Shown here one piece after another: positions 37,401 through 50,149 of a stretch of 64,000 nucleotides of DNA. Both the position numbers and the translations under genes were made by a program. The DNA lies in assembly GCF_900496995.4 (NCBI RefSeq), contig NC_044020.1, positions 10,310,001 through 10,374,000 on the forward strand. The letters are read 5' to 3'. Position 1 is the first letter of the stretch; each line of letters starts with the position of its first letter. The stretch comes from Aquila chrysaetos chrysaetos (taxonomy: Eukaryota; Chordata; Aves; Accipitriformes; Accipitridae). A model generated the notes under the pieces. It ran no database searches, had not been told where the DNA came from, and saw only the letters and a list, made by a program, of their open reading frames with translations.

Positions 37401-37589
37401 GTAGAATTAATGGAGGAGAAAAAACCAATTTAATTATTTATATTTGAGTCAATGCATCTGACATCTTGCACTCTAGGGCCCTTGATGTCAATAAAAATAT
37501 ACCACCAAATACTATTAAGGAAACTGTACAGCAGCATTTCCTCTTTCATAGGAGGCAGAAAATATATTAAAATACATGTCAGAATTATA
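34451..37589. other. intergenic, no gene seen
   Basis: A GT/CA-rich stretch at about 34470-34520, an imperfect tandem of 'atttataaaatt' near 36525-36550 and a G run at 37293-37304. No supported exon. Confidence 0.5.
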
Positions 37590-37800
37590 CAGTCATAGAA
37601 AATAGGGCTGGAAGGGACCTCAGTTAATCGCGAGGATCATGTTGGCACCTCATGCCTAAAATATACCTGGCAGACATCTGGAAAATCTCGAGCAGTGGAT
37701 ATCCCACAGCTTCTTTGGACTATCTATTCACTGTCCTTAGTATTAGTCCCTTGTGAGAAATCATATGCTTTTACCTGAAGCCCTGTCCTGGGCTACCAAA
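37590..37800 (-). mobile_element. CR1 LINE 3' fragment, minus strand
   Basis: Begins 'tcatagaaaatagggctgga' then 'agggacctcag', the inverted CR1 3' end. Similarity fades by about 37800 across 'atggcagacatctgg'-like text. An old copy. Confidence 0.75.
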
Positions 37801-40727
37801 ACCCAGCCTTTTACAGTGCAGCTGGAAGCTACTATAGACCACTGGAGTTAGTCCTGTCAGTCTCTCTCTTTCCTTTATATGCAATATTAGTCTAGTCATA
37901 TATGCCTGCTGACAGCTGTTGCTAAGCAGGGCCTAAAGAATAAGATATTTTCTCAGATATTTGTCTCAGCTAGGTCTAGGTTCTGCCCATTCACAAGTGT
38001 AGGTGCAAAAAGGAGGAAGAGAAAATGAAGCTGAAAGGAGCAAGTACACCTTTAAGATATTAGTGTGGCCTTGTATTGGCTGCATAAGTTCTGCCAATTT
38101 TCCTCTGAGCTGCATGGCAAGACTAATGAGAAGTGATGGCAAGTGGCGTGAGGGTAAATATAGTTGATCAAGTGTGATAGGCCATGAAGCTTTCATGCAC
38201 TGTTAATCAGAAATTTGGTTAAATGCCTCTTTTCCCCTCCTTCTCAGTACAGCAGTTGCCACCATGTGCCCTTACCACCAGGACAGGGACAGGAGTAGGA
38301 CTCTCCTAGGCTTCATGGCTTCAGCTGTGCTCTGAGCAATTTGTTTTCAAATGCAATCCAAAATACCTGGAATTGTGGGGTTTAGGTGGTTTTGGGTTTG
38401 TCTTTTTTTTTTTTTTTAAATCCTGTTTTCCATTACCTATGGAGCACCCTGTCAAGTAGCAGCACGTATTTCATACCACATTTTCCTCCTTTTCATCTGG
38501 TTCCTGGAGCTTTGTAGCTGTGCACTACACAAATCCAGACACTCTCCTTTTGACGCTAGGTTTCACATAATCTTGAAAAAAAACTTTATTGAAATTGAAT
38601 GTCTAGCAGCCTCTGCTATTCGAGTGTGATTTTCGCAAACAATGAAATTACTTCCATAATTTTGTTCTTGGGCCTTGAAAATGTATCTGCTGTGTATTTT
38701 TAGCACAAATTTACTTGCACCCAAAACCAGTTCAAAATATTTTACTGTTGAATTAGTATAATGATATGGTAGATTTTTAGCAGAAAATGAACCTATTTCT
38801 AATTTAAATGTTGTAGGCTTTTCAGAGAACTGACCTCTTTTCATAATATTGGGAAAACCTACCATTTTATGTAACTGAAAATTCAGCCACAACTGGTAAA
38901 ATAATTAAGAATTCCATTTCTGCGTAGTGTGCAGCAGGAAACAAGCAACTCCAACCAGTTTGCTTGACTGAGTAGACAGTTTTAAAAATGACATTGGTGT
39001 CTATGAGCACAGAATCGCATCCAGATCCAGTGCCCTTCCAAACGCAATCTCTTCTCAGCAAACACGCCCTGGGATGAAGACCCATCTCATATCAAAATTG
39101 CCAGGCAAGTCACAGTACATCCTTAGCATCGTGATAAGGACTCTGTTTTGTTCACTTTGTTTATGCAAAATTTCCATGAGAGCAGAAGTGGTTTGGTGGT
39201 GAGTGCTGTCTGCTGTGCACAGTAGGTAGGTTTGCTGAGGGAGGGGAAGGGATTAAGCCTGCTGTGAGCGCTGCTCTGTACAGGATGAAAGCGATGGTTT
39301 TGGTTGTGCCCTTGTACACCACCCTCCTCACTCCTGCCCCTCACAGGCCAGCTGCAGCCAGTTTTATCGTCCAGGGTGGTGACACTAACACTGTATAAAT
39401 AAGGCAACAATAGGTAGACTCAGCAGACCAAGGGATGGAGAATGCCCCCTCTCCTTTCCCTTAAAGAGCATCCACAGCTCTCACCTTGTCCCCAGTCAGC
39501 AGGAAATCACCTCCCCTCCTGTTTCAATCTACTTTGAAACACCTGCATCGGCCAGGGGGAGTTTGGCCACTTTAAGGGACAGAGAACGGGCAGAGAAGTG
39601 CCCATTCCCAAATCAATCTTTCTCTGTCAGAGGGTGCAGGATGCAATCTGAGGCAAACTGGAGAGGCAGGAGGATGATTTTAGACAGCAGGCTCGCTGGG
39701 GTAATATATTTATCTATTTATCATTTTAGGCTTTGTTTTTAAAGAAACATGCTGGCTATCTATATCTGTAAACATTTTAAATACTTCAGTTGGTGGTAGG
39801 CGTGGGAAGGGGATCCAAACAGGGCTTCTGGGCATTTTCCTTGCTGTTCCTTCTGACATGTCAGTTCAGAGCAGTTGGTAACATAGCGACAGGCTGCAGC
39901 ACTTCATTATCATCACAATCTGCTACCTTTTTAATATAGTATCTGACATTTCAGTCAGACAGAGAGCTTCATCCTTAAGCTGGCAGGAACTTTATGCCTT
40001 GCACTCGAGAACATCACCTTGCCGACTATATGGACCAGGCAGGGCACACGCTCTCTGTGTTTATCTAGATATGTCAAAGCATGGCATTAGACAAAAGGCA
40101 AAAATATATAAATACAAATGGAAGACTGCAAACAAGAACCAAGCCATCCTTTGCGGTCTGGCAAAACCATTTCCTTATTATGCAGTTTCCGGCAAGGGAT
40201 CACACAAGTATCTTATTTGAGAGGAGAAAATCCAGAGCTCACCTGAACTTTGGCAGCGGAGGTGACGTACCCGTTCGGGCAGGCGCTTGCGTTGCCTGTG
40301 CCGTGAGGTTGTAGGGCAGGTGCTGACACCGAAAGGCCCAGAGTGGTGCGGCTACAGGGACACAGGGCTGCGACTCTGCTAACGAGGCAGGAGGCACAGG
40401 CAGGAGTGTACTTTGGGGATTGCAGTAGAGGGAAAAAGAGCTTGGGAAATGCTGCTTTAAAGGGAGTATCTCCATGCCTAAGTCTTTTCCTTAGGTATAT
40501 TGGAGATTTATGATTTCAGGCCTGTCTTCTTTGTGTGGCTCATCTTTTCCATTCTGTTTTGCTCTGCCTACTTGCCCTTATTGGGAACCAGCAATCAGAT
40601 AATCTAACTAAATGGCAGAAATGGGAAAGTGTAGTAACATCTATCGTTTATTTCCATCTCTGCATCTCAAGATGTCTAAGTATTACTAAAATTTAATAAA
40701 ATCAAACCTGGAATGTAGATGTCACTA
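37801..40727. other. intergenic with an isolated CpG cluster
   Basis: T run at 38403-38417. A local CpG-rich patch lies at 40250-40385 in otherwise CpG-poor sequence. No supported exon. Confidence 0.5.
40250..40385. promoter_or_regulatory. isolated small CpG cluster
   Basis: About eleven CpG dinucleotides in 135 bases, against nearly none in the flanking kilobases. It could be a small orphan CpG island, an unmethylated enhancer, or a young GC-rich insertion. No coding exon is attached that I can recognise. Confidence 0.3.
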
Positions 40728-40790
40728 ATATTCATTTTCCAGATGGGTAAACTGAGGCTCAAACAGTTACTGGCCATGTACAGGCTTTTC
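40728..40790 (+). mobile_element. MIR-like SINE fragment, + strand
   Basis: 'ttttccagatgggtaaactg' followed by 'aggctcaaacagttactgg' is the MIR core again, shorter and more worn than the copy at 34.3 kb. Confidence 0.55.
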
Positions 40791-41664
40791 TACTTCTACT
40801 GGGTAGCAGTGTGTCTCCCAGGAAGTCTGTGAAATTTGTGTATTATGTGGACAAGATACCGTTCCACATGCACAAAAGTGATAGGATTTGTCTTCAAATA
40901 AGTAACCTAATTTCTAGATCAAAAAGGTCTGGTTTTGTTGGATTTTGCTTTCCCACTTTAACACCACTGACAAGCCTGATGTTTCCTGTTACAGTCAGTT
41001 GAGATTTCGGTCTGGGGTACCAGCATGACTGACAAAAGAAGTCTAGCCTTTCCTGTGTTAAATGCTGATCAGCAGAAGGGCTGCCATGTTTACCCTAGAA
41101 GTAGCTACACACAGGAGTAATGTGCGAAATCCTCATTGTTTGCAATGCCCTCTGTGTTATCCAGCTTGAAAGGCTAGGTAGGCTTTTGATAATATTTCAG
41201 CAAAAATTATATCTTAAAAGAAACAAATCTTTGATCAAAGCCTAAAATCACCTTATTTGATCTAAGCTGATTTAACAGATAGAAGTAGAATAAGAGGATG
41301 ATTTTCAGTACTCTCTGATTTATCTTGGCTGGAATATTTTTCTGCAATAATTCATGTACTACAACATCCATAATCTTTCTTTTATAAAGGCTAGACTATT
41401 TGCTTTAATGCTAGGTTTAAAATGCCGCATAGGGTAACTCTAGGGATTCTGTGAACTGAATTGTTGACAACACTTTTCTCCTTTGTAATTCACTTAAACC
41501 ACAGGCTGATTGAGAGAATAAAAGCCTGTAGCCTTTAAGTTATGCTGACACATGATGTTTAGCAGTGAAAAGAGAAAGGTAAAATCTTTTTTCTTGTCAA
41601 GGAGAAGCAAGTATGTAAAACATAATCCTGATCTGATTTGTGTGCAGTATTCCACAACAGTGAT
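40791..41664. other. intergenic, no gene seen
   Basis: AT-rich, no exon or datable repeat recognised. Confidence 0.5.
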
Positions 41665-41815
41665 TTAGGGGAAACTTTTCAAAAGTGCCCCAGTAATTTA
41701 GGAACATTTGTCTTAATTTTTAAAAACCTCCAGGACCTGTGAGAGCATAATTTTCATTGCAAGTCAGTGAGACTTGCACTCCTAAGTCATTAAGGCCTTT
41801 TGAAAAACAATTATT
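41665..41815. mobile_element. palindromic MITE-like relic
   Basis: The ends are inverted copies: 'ttttcaaaagtgcc' at 41676-41689 and 'ggccttttgaaaa' at 41793-41805. Inner blocks also pair ('aatttaggaaca' at 41695 with 'ctcctaagtcatt' at 41779). The text resembles palindromic, nonautonomous DNA-transposon relics common in turtles, crocodilians and birds. Family not assigned. Confidence 0.55.
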
Positions 41816-44800
41816 AAATTCTCAGGAGCCTGTTTTCCCCTCTAAAACTCTCAGTTGAAATTCAGGGTGTTTTTAATGTATTAAACTGCCTTAATACCAA
41901 TACAAGTTTCCCTCAATCAGTCTTTTGAACTACTGCGTGGGTATATGTGGGAAATACGTAGGACTCTATGTTATACTAAAATACTTTGAATTTATTGGAG
42001 CTTTTGATTACCTTTAAAAACAAGACAATGCAATTGTTATTTGCTTTTAAAAAAGGTCTGTCACATGCAGCAAAACTAACCTCTCTGCGTATATCTCCAC
42101 TACTGCACAAGACTGAGGCTATCTTCAAATGAGCTAATACATGTAAGCTGCTTGTGCGCTGTGTGCAATGCTGCAATGCTGTGCAGCTAAGTCTTACAGG
42201 AATCAGAGGGGGGTTTAGTCAAATCTTTGTACAATACAGAGTTATTCTATTGGTTTGCCAGCACCACTGAGAACTCACATAAATGCTTCAAAATAGCCCA
42301 CGACAGTGAGGCAGAGAGTTAATCCTCTCTCCTTCCTCCATCCAGTCTCGTTTCTGGAGCAGAAGACAATGAAAAGTTGGGTTACAGAGGCAGGATACCT
42401 GGCTAAGGAATCAATCATTTTTTCAAAGCATAAACCAGGGGCTTCATGAGGAGATGATATATGCCAAAACAAAACTGTGTTGTAGTCCAAGATGTCTGAT
42501 TGCCACTTTTAAAGAGTCACTATTTTTGAAACACAATTTAAGCAATAGCTGTGGTAATAGGAATTGACCTTATTCGCTGTCCTTAGGAAATACCCCCTGT
42601 TGCAGGTATGTCGATGTTTGTGTTGCCAGCATCCTGGCTGATGACTGGAGTACATTAAAGTGCGTGGTATAGGCCAAGGCCAAGCAGTACTCTGAAGGTT
42701 AAGGCTTGCTTTTAACAAAGCACAATAGTTTTGCTGGCTTAGGAAACAGGAAGTTTTATCACATCTGTGACATCATGCTGATGTGGTTGCTAAACAGGGT
42801 CATCGTGCATCACATGGGAAAGACCGAGCTTGCTCACTGAGGTTCACTATTTGTCTGTGAATGACGGAGTAACAAGATACCAAGAGAGGCTGCTGACCAT
42901 GCATTAACTGATCCAACATACCTCTTGCCCTGATTGCTAGTAAGCACCAATACACGTCACCTGTAGTCTAAGAAGGGCATCACACAGTGAGAATGTACCT
43001 GGGAATCATCCTAATACTGTTTCCACATGTGTTGAACGTGCTTCTTGTAGCGATTGGAAGTCACCAGTGTGTTGGTGGTCTGATAAAGCTAGCAGTCAGC
43101 TAGGAAACACGCAGGAGATATCAGATAGCAGGAAAATGAAGAGCCATTGAATTTATAGCTCACACTCACTGGAGCTGCAAGACAGCTTGAGTCTGCTGTG
43201 CAAAACCAGGCTCCTACCGTTTGTTACATTGCATAACAGAAGTTGGTTAGCAAACATCATCAAAGGATATGAAACAAACACTCAGGGCTTAAGAAGCTGT
43301 GTAGCTTACTGCTAAGGTTGTTTTCCACAATTTTGCTTGTTCGGTGTGAGGTGAAAGGGATTCTTCACCATTATAGCACTAGACTGTGGAATATTTTTCC
43401 GAGACCACTCTAGACTTTGCATCTCATTTTGTAACAGTTATTTCCCTGACAATAAGTGCTTGCTGAGGCAGTCTGGATCTAAAAATAGTGCTGATCCTAA
43501 TGGAGGAAAAGAATGGGATCTGAATGAAGAATTTGGTTTAATACATTATATTGATGTCTCAACTAAAGAGAGATTTCTGAGAGTACTTCTCCCGCAGTTC
43601 TGTAAAACAGTACTTCCATTTTATTAACAATGACTGAAAGAAAGAAACAATTACCTAAATTTTTTTCTGAGGCAGCACTTTCTCCTTCTGAAGTCCTTAT
43701 AATGCATTGCCATTCTCTCTTCTTCTCCCAAACCAATTTGTTCATAATTGCTACCTTTGAAAAAGAACATGTTTGAAGATTTTGATTTTCAACTTCCAGG
43801 CCAGGTCTTTAAAGTAGGGAGGCAAAACAAATGAGCACAAGCTCAAAAGTTCTCCTGTTTTTTTTTTTTTGATGAAAATAAGAGCTAAAATAACAGAATA
43901 GGCCAATGCTCCATGGAGCTCTAAAACTGCAAAAAGAACCAGAAGTTTCCCATGAGGAAACTGCCTGATTGTGAAACATTATATGGCTTCATAAAAAAAA
44001 AGAACATCTGCCTGACTCCAAGTACTGATAATTTGTATTCTATAGGGGAAAAGAAAAGACCTGTGCATAATTTGTTATCTGAGAAAATATAGCCTGTCAG
44101 TTAAAGGAAAGGAAACTGCTGTAGGTCATTTTGGGTACATTGCTGAGTCTATCTGAGCAAGGAACTTGATCTTTTTGCAGTCCAGTTTATATAACTGTTT
44201 AAAAGATGTAATGATATCTGCCTCACAGGGTTTTTTTAAGCCTTGTTGTTTATAAGATACCAAGACAGGACCAATCGTTGGAGGGACTGCAAAGTATAAT
44301 TAGTATCCTAGGAGTACTAGAAGGTTTCATGCTTAGGTGATACTTAAGCAATTATCTCTGTAGGCTATTTTAAAGTGCCTAAATCCCCAAATTTCAATCT
44401 ATCAAACACTGCTGAGCAGTCCCAATCTATGTTAACACATAAAACAGATAAACAGAGAAAAAGATATAAAGAGATGAAGATAAGGATAAAGATGAAGATA
44501 AGGATAAAGACAAAACCTGCAAACTCCCTTGTTTGGTTCTTCAGGCTATGTGGTGAGCAGTAAGCAAATACCATATCATCCAAATTAGAAGTGATGAATC
44601 TGGTTTTCCTCTTGACTGTATTACTGAGATATTCCTTAATTTGTTCCAGGATGTTGACATCAGGAATCTTGGATACAAAGCAGGCATTTTGATAGCGTGT
44701 CTGAATTAACTTGCTGTGAAAAAAGATGATATTTTAAACGTTTTCTATTATACGTAACTGAAATTGTATTGTACTGGAATATATTCATCATTGCTGCTAA

Positions 44801-47003
44801 TTACTGACCTAAGTAAAGCCAATGGATAAACTAAATACTCTCCTTTTGGGGTAAATAGAAGGAGCAATTAAACATTTGGGTAGCCAGGGGTAGATGCAGC
44901 CTCACTCTAACGGGAGGCGCTGAGCAGTTCTGCCGTGCGACTCAAGGGATCACATGCCAGCACAGCTGTCACTAATGGGGCCAGGCAGCCCAAATCTATC
45001 CAGCCCCATGTAAATTTGCATTTGGTGGTTCAGCTGGTGTGGTGTTGGTCACTGCCAGAAGCGCTGGGAAGCATAAGGCTGAGCAGAAGGTGAACACTTA
45101 CAGATGAGTGCCTTCTTGGGGGGCTGGCTGCCAGGACCAGCACCGGGGTACAAATGGATTATGGAAGGTTGTGTGCATGTTTGTGCGTGGCAAAAATGAG
45201 AGCAGCAAGTGTTAGCAACACTTTGAGAAAAAGCCAAGAGCCCTTATTTCATTTTGAAAAAAACAGAGTTTTCTTTCTAAACAAAGACATATTTTTTCCT
45301 GCTTGCTTTCTGGAAAATTGGACTTAAGGCATGTTATAGGAGGCAAGTAATAAACTCAGTTTTACCAGTTTCTCCTCCTGTCAGTACTTGCATCTCAAAG
45401 TTTTAAAGCTCTGCAGCTGTATCTTGATACAAGACTTTCTTGCCCTTCCTGAGAAGATTTATTTTCAAAAGTTTTAATTGGATAGAGATTATGCTAATGT
45501 TTATATAAGTAATAGAGAAGCTGAACATTGATACTTTTTTTTTTCCTCTGCAGTTTGGGAACTTAGTGATGAATTTAGTCTTCTAGATAAAATGAAGCAT
45601 GTCCCAATATATGCAAAGCACTTTGAAGAATAAATGCAGGATTGTTGTGAAAATCTTTGCTTTTCAGAAGTACAAAATTTGTACACACTTCAAAGTTTCC
45701 TCTTATAGCTCTTACTGAGGGCTAAGGGTAGAAGGTTTGTGCAGGTCTTCAGTGAGAGAAAAACAAACAGTTATACACTGGAAACCTGTAATACAAAAAA
45801 AAAAAAAAAAGCCTTGACTTTTCCAAGGAAGTTACCCCATGCATGAGCTCTTGTATAATGTTCCAAAATACTGGAAGATCAATGAAACCAAAAAGCCAGT
45901 TCCTGTTACTCTATGTCTTAGGCTTCCTTTGTATTCCTGTAGCCTCTTTTTTCCCCTTCTTATGTGTATGTATTTTTTCTCGGAATGTCTTTGTTAGAAT
46001 TTTATGCTAAAATTTATGTTCTGCAAAATAAACCTGTTTCAATGTATGTTTGATTCTGTTCTATTAGAACAATAATTTATGTTGCCATGTTATTTAACAG
46101 TCACCTAGTCTTGCAGCATCACTTGTGTTTAATCCCCTCAGATAGCTAACTCTTCTCCTCCAGAAAGATGCAAATCTAATTTCTCTTGCACTTTATTAAA
46201 AATTCTACAGTACCTGTATTACATGGTCACCTTTGGTACTCACTTCTTATGCATAAGACTGCTGGAAGTACCTTTCTTTATTAAAGTTGTCTTTTTTTTC
46301 CTTTTTTCTTTTTTTCCCTCCTTCAGGGTCAACAGAATAATCTGTATATGATGTCATTGTACCGCCAGTAGCAAAGTAGCAGCTTTAAGTCTTCAGAACC
46401 CCGCTATTTGTTCTGGATTTAGGACACCCAACAACTGTAAGTTTGGATGAAGATTCAAGAACTAAGTTTATATGAATACATTAACAAAAGACCCAGTATT
46501 AGACGAAATAAGCAAACATAGAAAAGACACAAACCCAGAATACTTTAAACTAGCCACAGACCTTCCAGCTTCATCAGGTGCTGCTGGGTACAATCTCCTT
46601 GCTGAAATGAAATGATTGGACCTGTGTAGAAAAGGAAAACAATTGTACTCCATCCCACACAGGGGCAACTATAGGAGGGAGCTGCTTTCACCGCAAAATG
46701 AAAATCCACCAGAGGGGAACCTGATTCCAACAGGTGTCCTTCAAAGGGTTTGAATCTGTCAGCGGATCCAGTCACCGGCAGCTCAGTTTGCAAAACTTTT
46801 TCAGGTGTTTCTTTAAATTGAGAGTTATTATTTAAAAATGGACTTGTCAGATAGTGTAGAAAGAGTCGGAGCACAGCAGTGTTATCAGAAGAATGGCTGG
46901 TGATCTCTCTGAACTCCCTATCACCCTAATTGCGCCTTCTTGATCACTTAACATCATGCTCAGGTCCCACACTATCCAATGGCATGGAATAAGAGGTGGA
47001 GAT
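41816..47003. other. gene-free region, about 5 kb
   Basis: Contains an exact 18-base tandem pair (44473-44508), T/A runs near 43858-43870 and 45796-45811, and two acceptor-like sites followed by short open frames (45552 and 46327) that are noted only as weak candidates. Confidence 0.45.
44473..44508. repeat. two perfect copies of an 18-base unit
   Basis: GATGAAGATAAGGATAAA occurs twice in direct succession, flanked by similar GATAAA-rich sequence. Confidence 0.85.
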
Positions 47004-47579
47004 TGTACTGGGTTTTGCTGACATAGAGTTCATTTTCTTTATAGCAGCTCACGTGATGCTGTGTTTTGGATTTGTGGCCAAAGCAGTGTTGATAACACAA
47101 GTATGTTTTAGCTATTGCTGAGGAGTGGCAAGACCTTCTGTTTCTCATGCTGCCCCACCAGCGAGTAGACTGAGAGTGGGCAAGAAAGTGGGAGGGGACA
47201 CAGCTGGGACAGCTGACCCAAACTGACCAAAAGGATAACCCATGCCATATGGCATCACACTCAACAATAAAGATGGGAGAAAGAAAGATGGGATATTCAG
47301 GTTACGGCACTTGCCTTCCCAAGTAACCGTTATGCATGATGAAGTCCTACTTTCCTGGAAATGGCTAAACACCTGCCTGACGATGGGAAGTAGTGAAGAA
47401 ATTTCTTATTTTGCTTTGCTTGTGTGTACCACTTTGCTTCACTTATTAAACTATCTTTATCTCAACCCACGAGTTTTCTCACTTTTGCTCTTCCTATTCT
47501 CTCCCCCATCCCACTGGGTGGGGGGCATGAGTTAGTGGCTGTGTGGTGCTGAGCTACCTACTGAGGTTAAACCACCACA
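47004..47579 (+). mobile_element. solo LTR of a second avian endogenous retrovirus type, + orientation
   Basis: About 576 bases, starting TG (tgtactgggttttgctg) and ending CA (gttaaaccaccaca). Known landmarks of this bird LTR type are present: 'ggacacagctgggacagctg' near 47195, 'ttcccaagtaaccgttatgc' near 47315, ATTAAA at 47445-47450, and 'atctcaacccacgagttttc' near 47459. The flanks show no clear target-site duplication and no retroviral genes are adjacent, so it is an old solo LTR. Family name not assigned. Confidence 0.85.
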
Positions 47580-50149
47580 GGCTTCCTTTACTATTGTGAT
47601 TGGTTTCTAAGCCAAAGGAGCAGTTTTATAAATGACACCCTCCTCTGGCCATTTCCCATGATGTATCCTAGATAACGGATAGTTCACCAGCTAGTAGAAT
47701 ATTTGGCCATGTTAACAGCACGACCTGTGTTTTGCAGTAATTACAGAACAGCCATCAGTCTCTGCAGCTGACATTTCCAGTCCCCATCGTAGATGGCTTG
47801 TATCATCTAAGTAGGCAGCTTTGTATTGAGTGTTAGTCTCAGAAGGTGATCCATCAGCCTCGGAAAGGTGGCCATGACCTCATATGCTGTGATCTGCATC
47901 AACCTGAGAGAACAAGTTTATGGAGAAGGAAATGAAGGTCTTTGTTGCACAGACTGTTTGTATGCATCTGCTCTGAAAATCCTGTTGGAAAAGGGAATAT
48001 GACCTGTGAATTTCTGAGGACACACATTTGAAGAGTTTTGTATAATTTGGAGGGAAAAAATGCATGTAGTTATTTTCTGGTTTTGAAATGGGGAAAAACG
48101 CAGTGCAATGAAATAATTGTCACCAAGTGATCTAAAATGTCAAGTGCTTTGATAACTATCAATATAGGCTTACAAATGCAAGAGGAGTTTATTCCAAATA
48201 TGCCTCTCTGAAATGCGATCAGTATAGCAGATTAAAGAGCCTTGCAGTGGCAACTTAGTTCTGTCAATTGCATAGCTGTGGTAAGAGAAGACAAAGCAGA
48301 AATGGCACTGCTCAGAACTGCACAGTTTAAAACCTGTTGTTCCTGATGGTTTTTCAGTCCCTATTACTGTTCCTACGAATGCTGTATCAGCAGTGGGTGG
48401 AAGATGCCAAAGCCTACCTTGCTGAAGCGGAGTAGAGTCATTAGCATGACGCAACTTCCTGAGAGAAACTTAGAGCCCGTACTCCTGAGCAGAGGTCTTC
48501 TATTCCCTTGGTCGGGACAACTACCAGCAGTTGCCAAGAAAGCTGCAGGGCTGTTGGAGGTGCATTTCAGAAACTTTTCCTTTTGGGGAGGATCAAGATG
48601 GAATGTGTGATTGAAATGAAGGAGAGAGATCTATAGGACAGAATTCCCATAATGCCAGGGGACTCACTGGAAATGCCGCAGACCTAGTTTCAAACCCCAA
48701 GCAGCTTGTGTATCTCTTGCAAATGTTCTAACTTGCTTGCTTGTTTCTCACGGAATCCTTGTAAAGGTCTTGGTTGTACCCTGATGTGTTGTAGGCCATA
48801 CTGCTGTGATCACCCTAAGTTTCTTTGGCTAGCATAACCATTTCCCACATACAGCTAAGTATAAATATATTTTATAAATTGAGTAAAGTGCTTATAAATT
48901 TTTTAGGAATAAGAAGTGCTATTCTGGCATTTTATTAGATATGGATTACATGATGTTGAAACCTGAAGAAAGAGTGAAATTTCATCAAGCCCTGGAGGTG
49001 GAAGACAGGATTTATTTCTCACTTGACTTTGGTCTCTGGTCTTTGTATTTGTGGATGAGTACGAATAAGAAAGGTAAAAGAAATTAAACCAAAAAGGGGA
49101 AGATTCAGCAATGCAAAGTAAACTGAGAAGACCATGACCATGTTGGACAGCAGCCATGTAGTGTCTGCTGTGATAAGTCTGAGTGAGGAAGAACCTTTTC
49201 CCTTTGCTATTTAGGTCTGTTCCTTCTAATGCTGCTATGCCTAGCTGAAGTAGTTTCAGTGACTACGACTGCTTGACTAATTCATACTTTCCCCAAGAAT
49301 ATCATCCACAAAAACCACTTTTCACGAAAAAGCTAGGAAAATTAGTAACAAATATGACTGTCAGTTTAATGGAGAGTTTTCTATGCTCTCTGTAAGGATT
49401 CAGTTCTAATCCAGGAGTTTTAGAGGGTGACATTTTAGGCAAATGTCACTAAGCAGCTCATATTTTATGCAGTATTTAATATCTCTACTCAAAGGTTAAC
49501 CCTACTGTTTAAAACAAACTATATTTCCCAATGTGTTGCAGTGCTGGGAATGGTGTGGAGCTGTACTATTTCAGCAGTGGCAATTGCCCCCAGGGAAGCT
49601 ACTTTTACTTCGAAGAATCTCTGTCTCCCAAACCTCCCTACTTTTTCTATGAAAAGATTCCTTCCAAGAGGCCAGCGTACTCCCTTCACCATACTGCCAG
49701 ACAACAGTGGATGGTTCAGAGGAAAACCAAGTATTTGTGTTCCCTTTATTGTCCAAATGAGGAATGAAAAAAAGAACAGAGAGCAGCACATGACACAGAA
49801 TGGCAATGAGGCAGGTCAGCAATGTGCTTGATAAGAAACTTCTAAAGGCAGAAAAACTCATAATAGGAATTCTTCAAAATGTATCAAAGCAGGGAGCCAA
49901 CCAGAAAGTCAATCAGGATAGAAAATTATCCAGGTGTAAAAGGAAAAAAAAACAGTGAAAAAAGTGAAAAAACCGTGAAAAAAGTGCCCCAGCTGTCACT
50001 GTGGACCGGTTCATAAAAGGTTCCTGCATTCAGGTACAAGTCTGAGAACCTTTTACAAAATGAAAGATCAGCAGAAGAGCTATTTAGAGCAAACTTACAC
50101 AATTAATAATAACTGCTAAAATTATTTACTAAAGCATGTATTTAACTTT
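47580..50149. other. intergenic, no gene seen
   Basis: A patch at 49519-49861 is open in four frames (78-96 codons) on both strands, which argues for chance or composition rather than a gene. A short tandem of GTGAAAAA units lies at 49953-49986. Confidence 0.45.
49953..49986. repeat. GTGAAAAA tandem
   Basis: About four imperfect copies of an 8-10 base unit GTGAAAAA(A), just upstream of an old CR1 copy. Confidence 0.7.

Noticed and set aside
49519..49861. Overlapping 78-96 codon frames on both strands
   Set aside because: Being open in several frames at once points to composition; no frame resembles a known protein.
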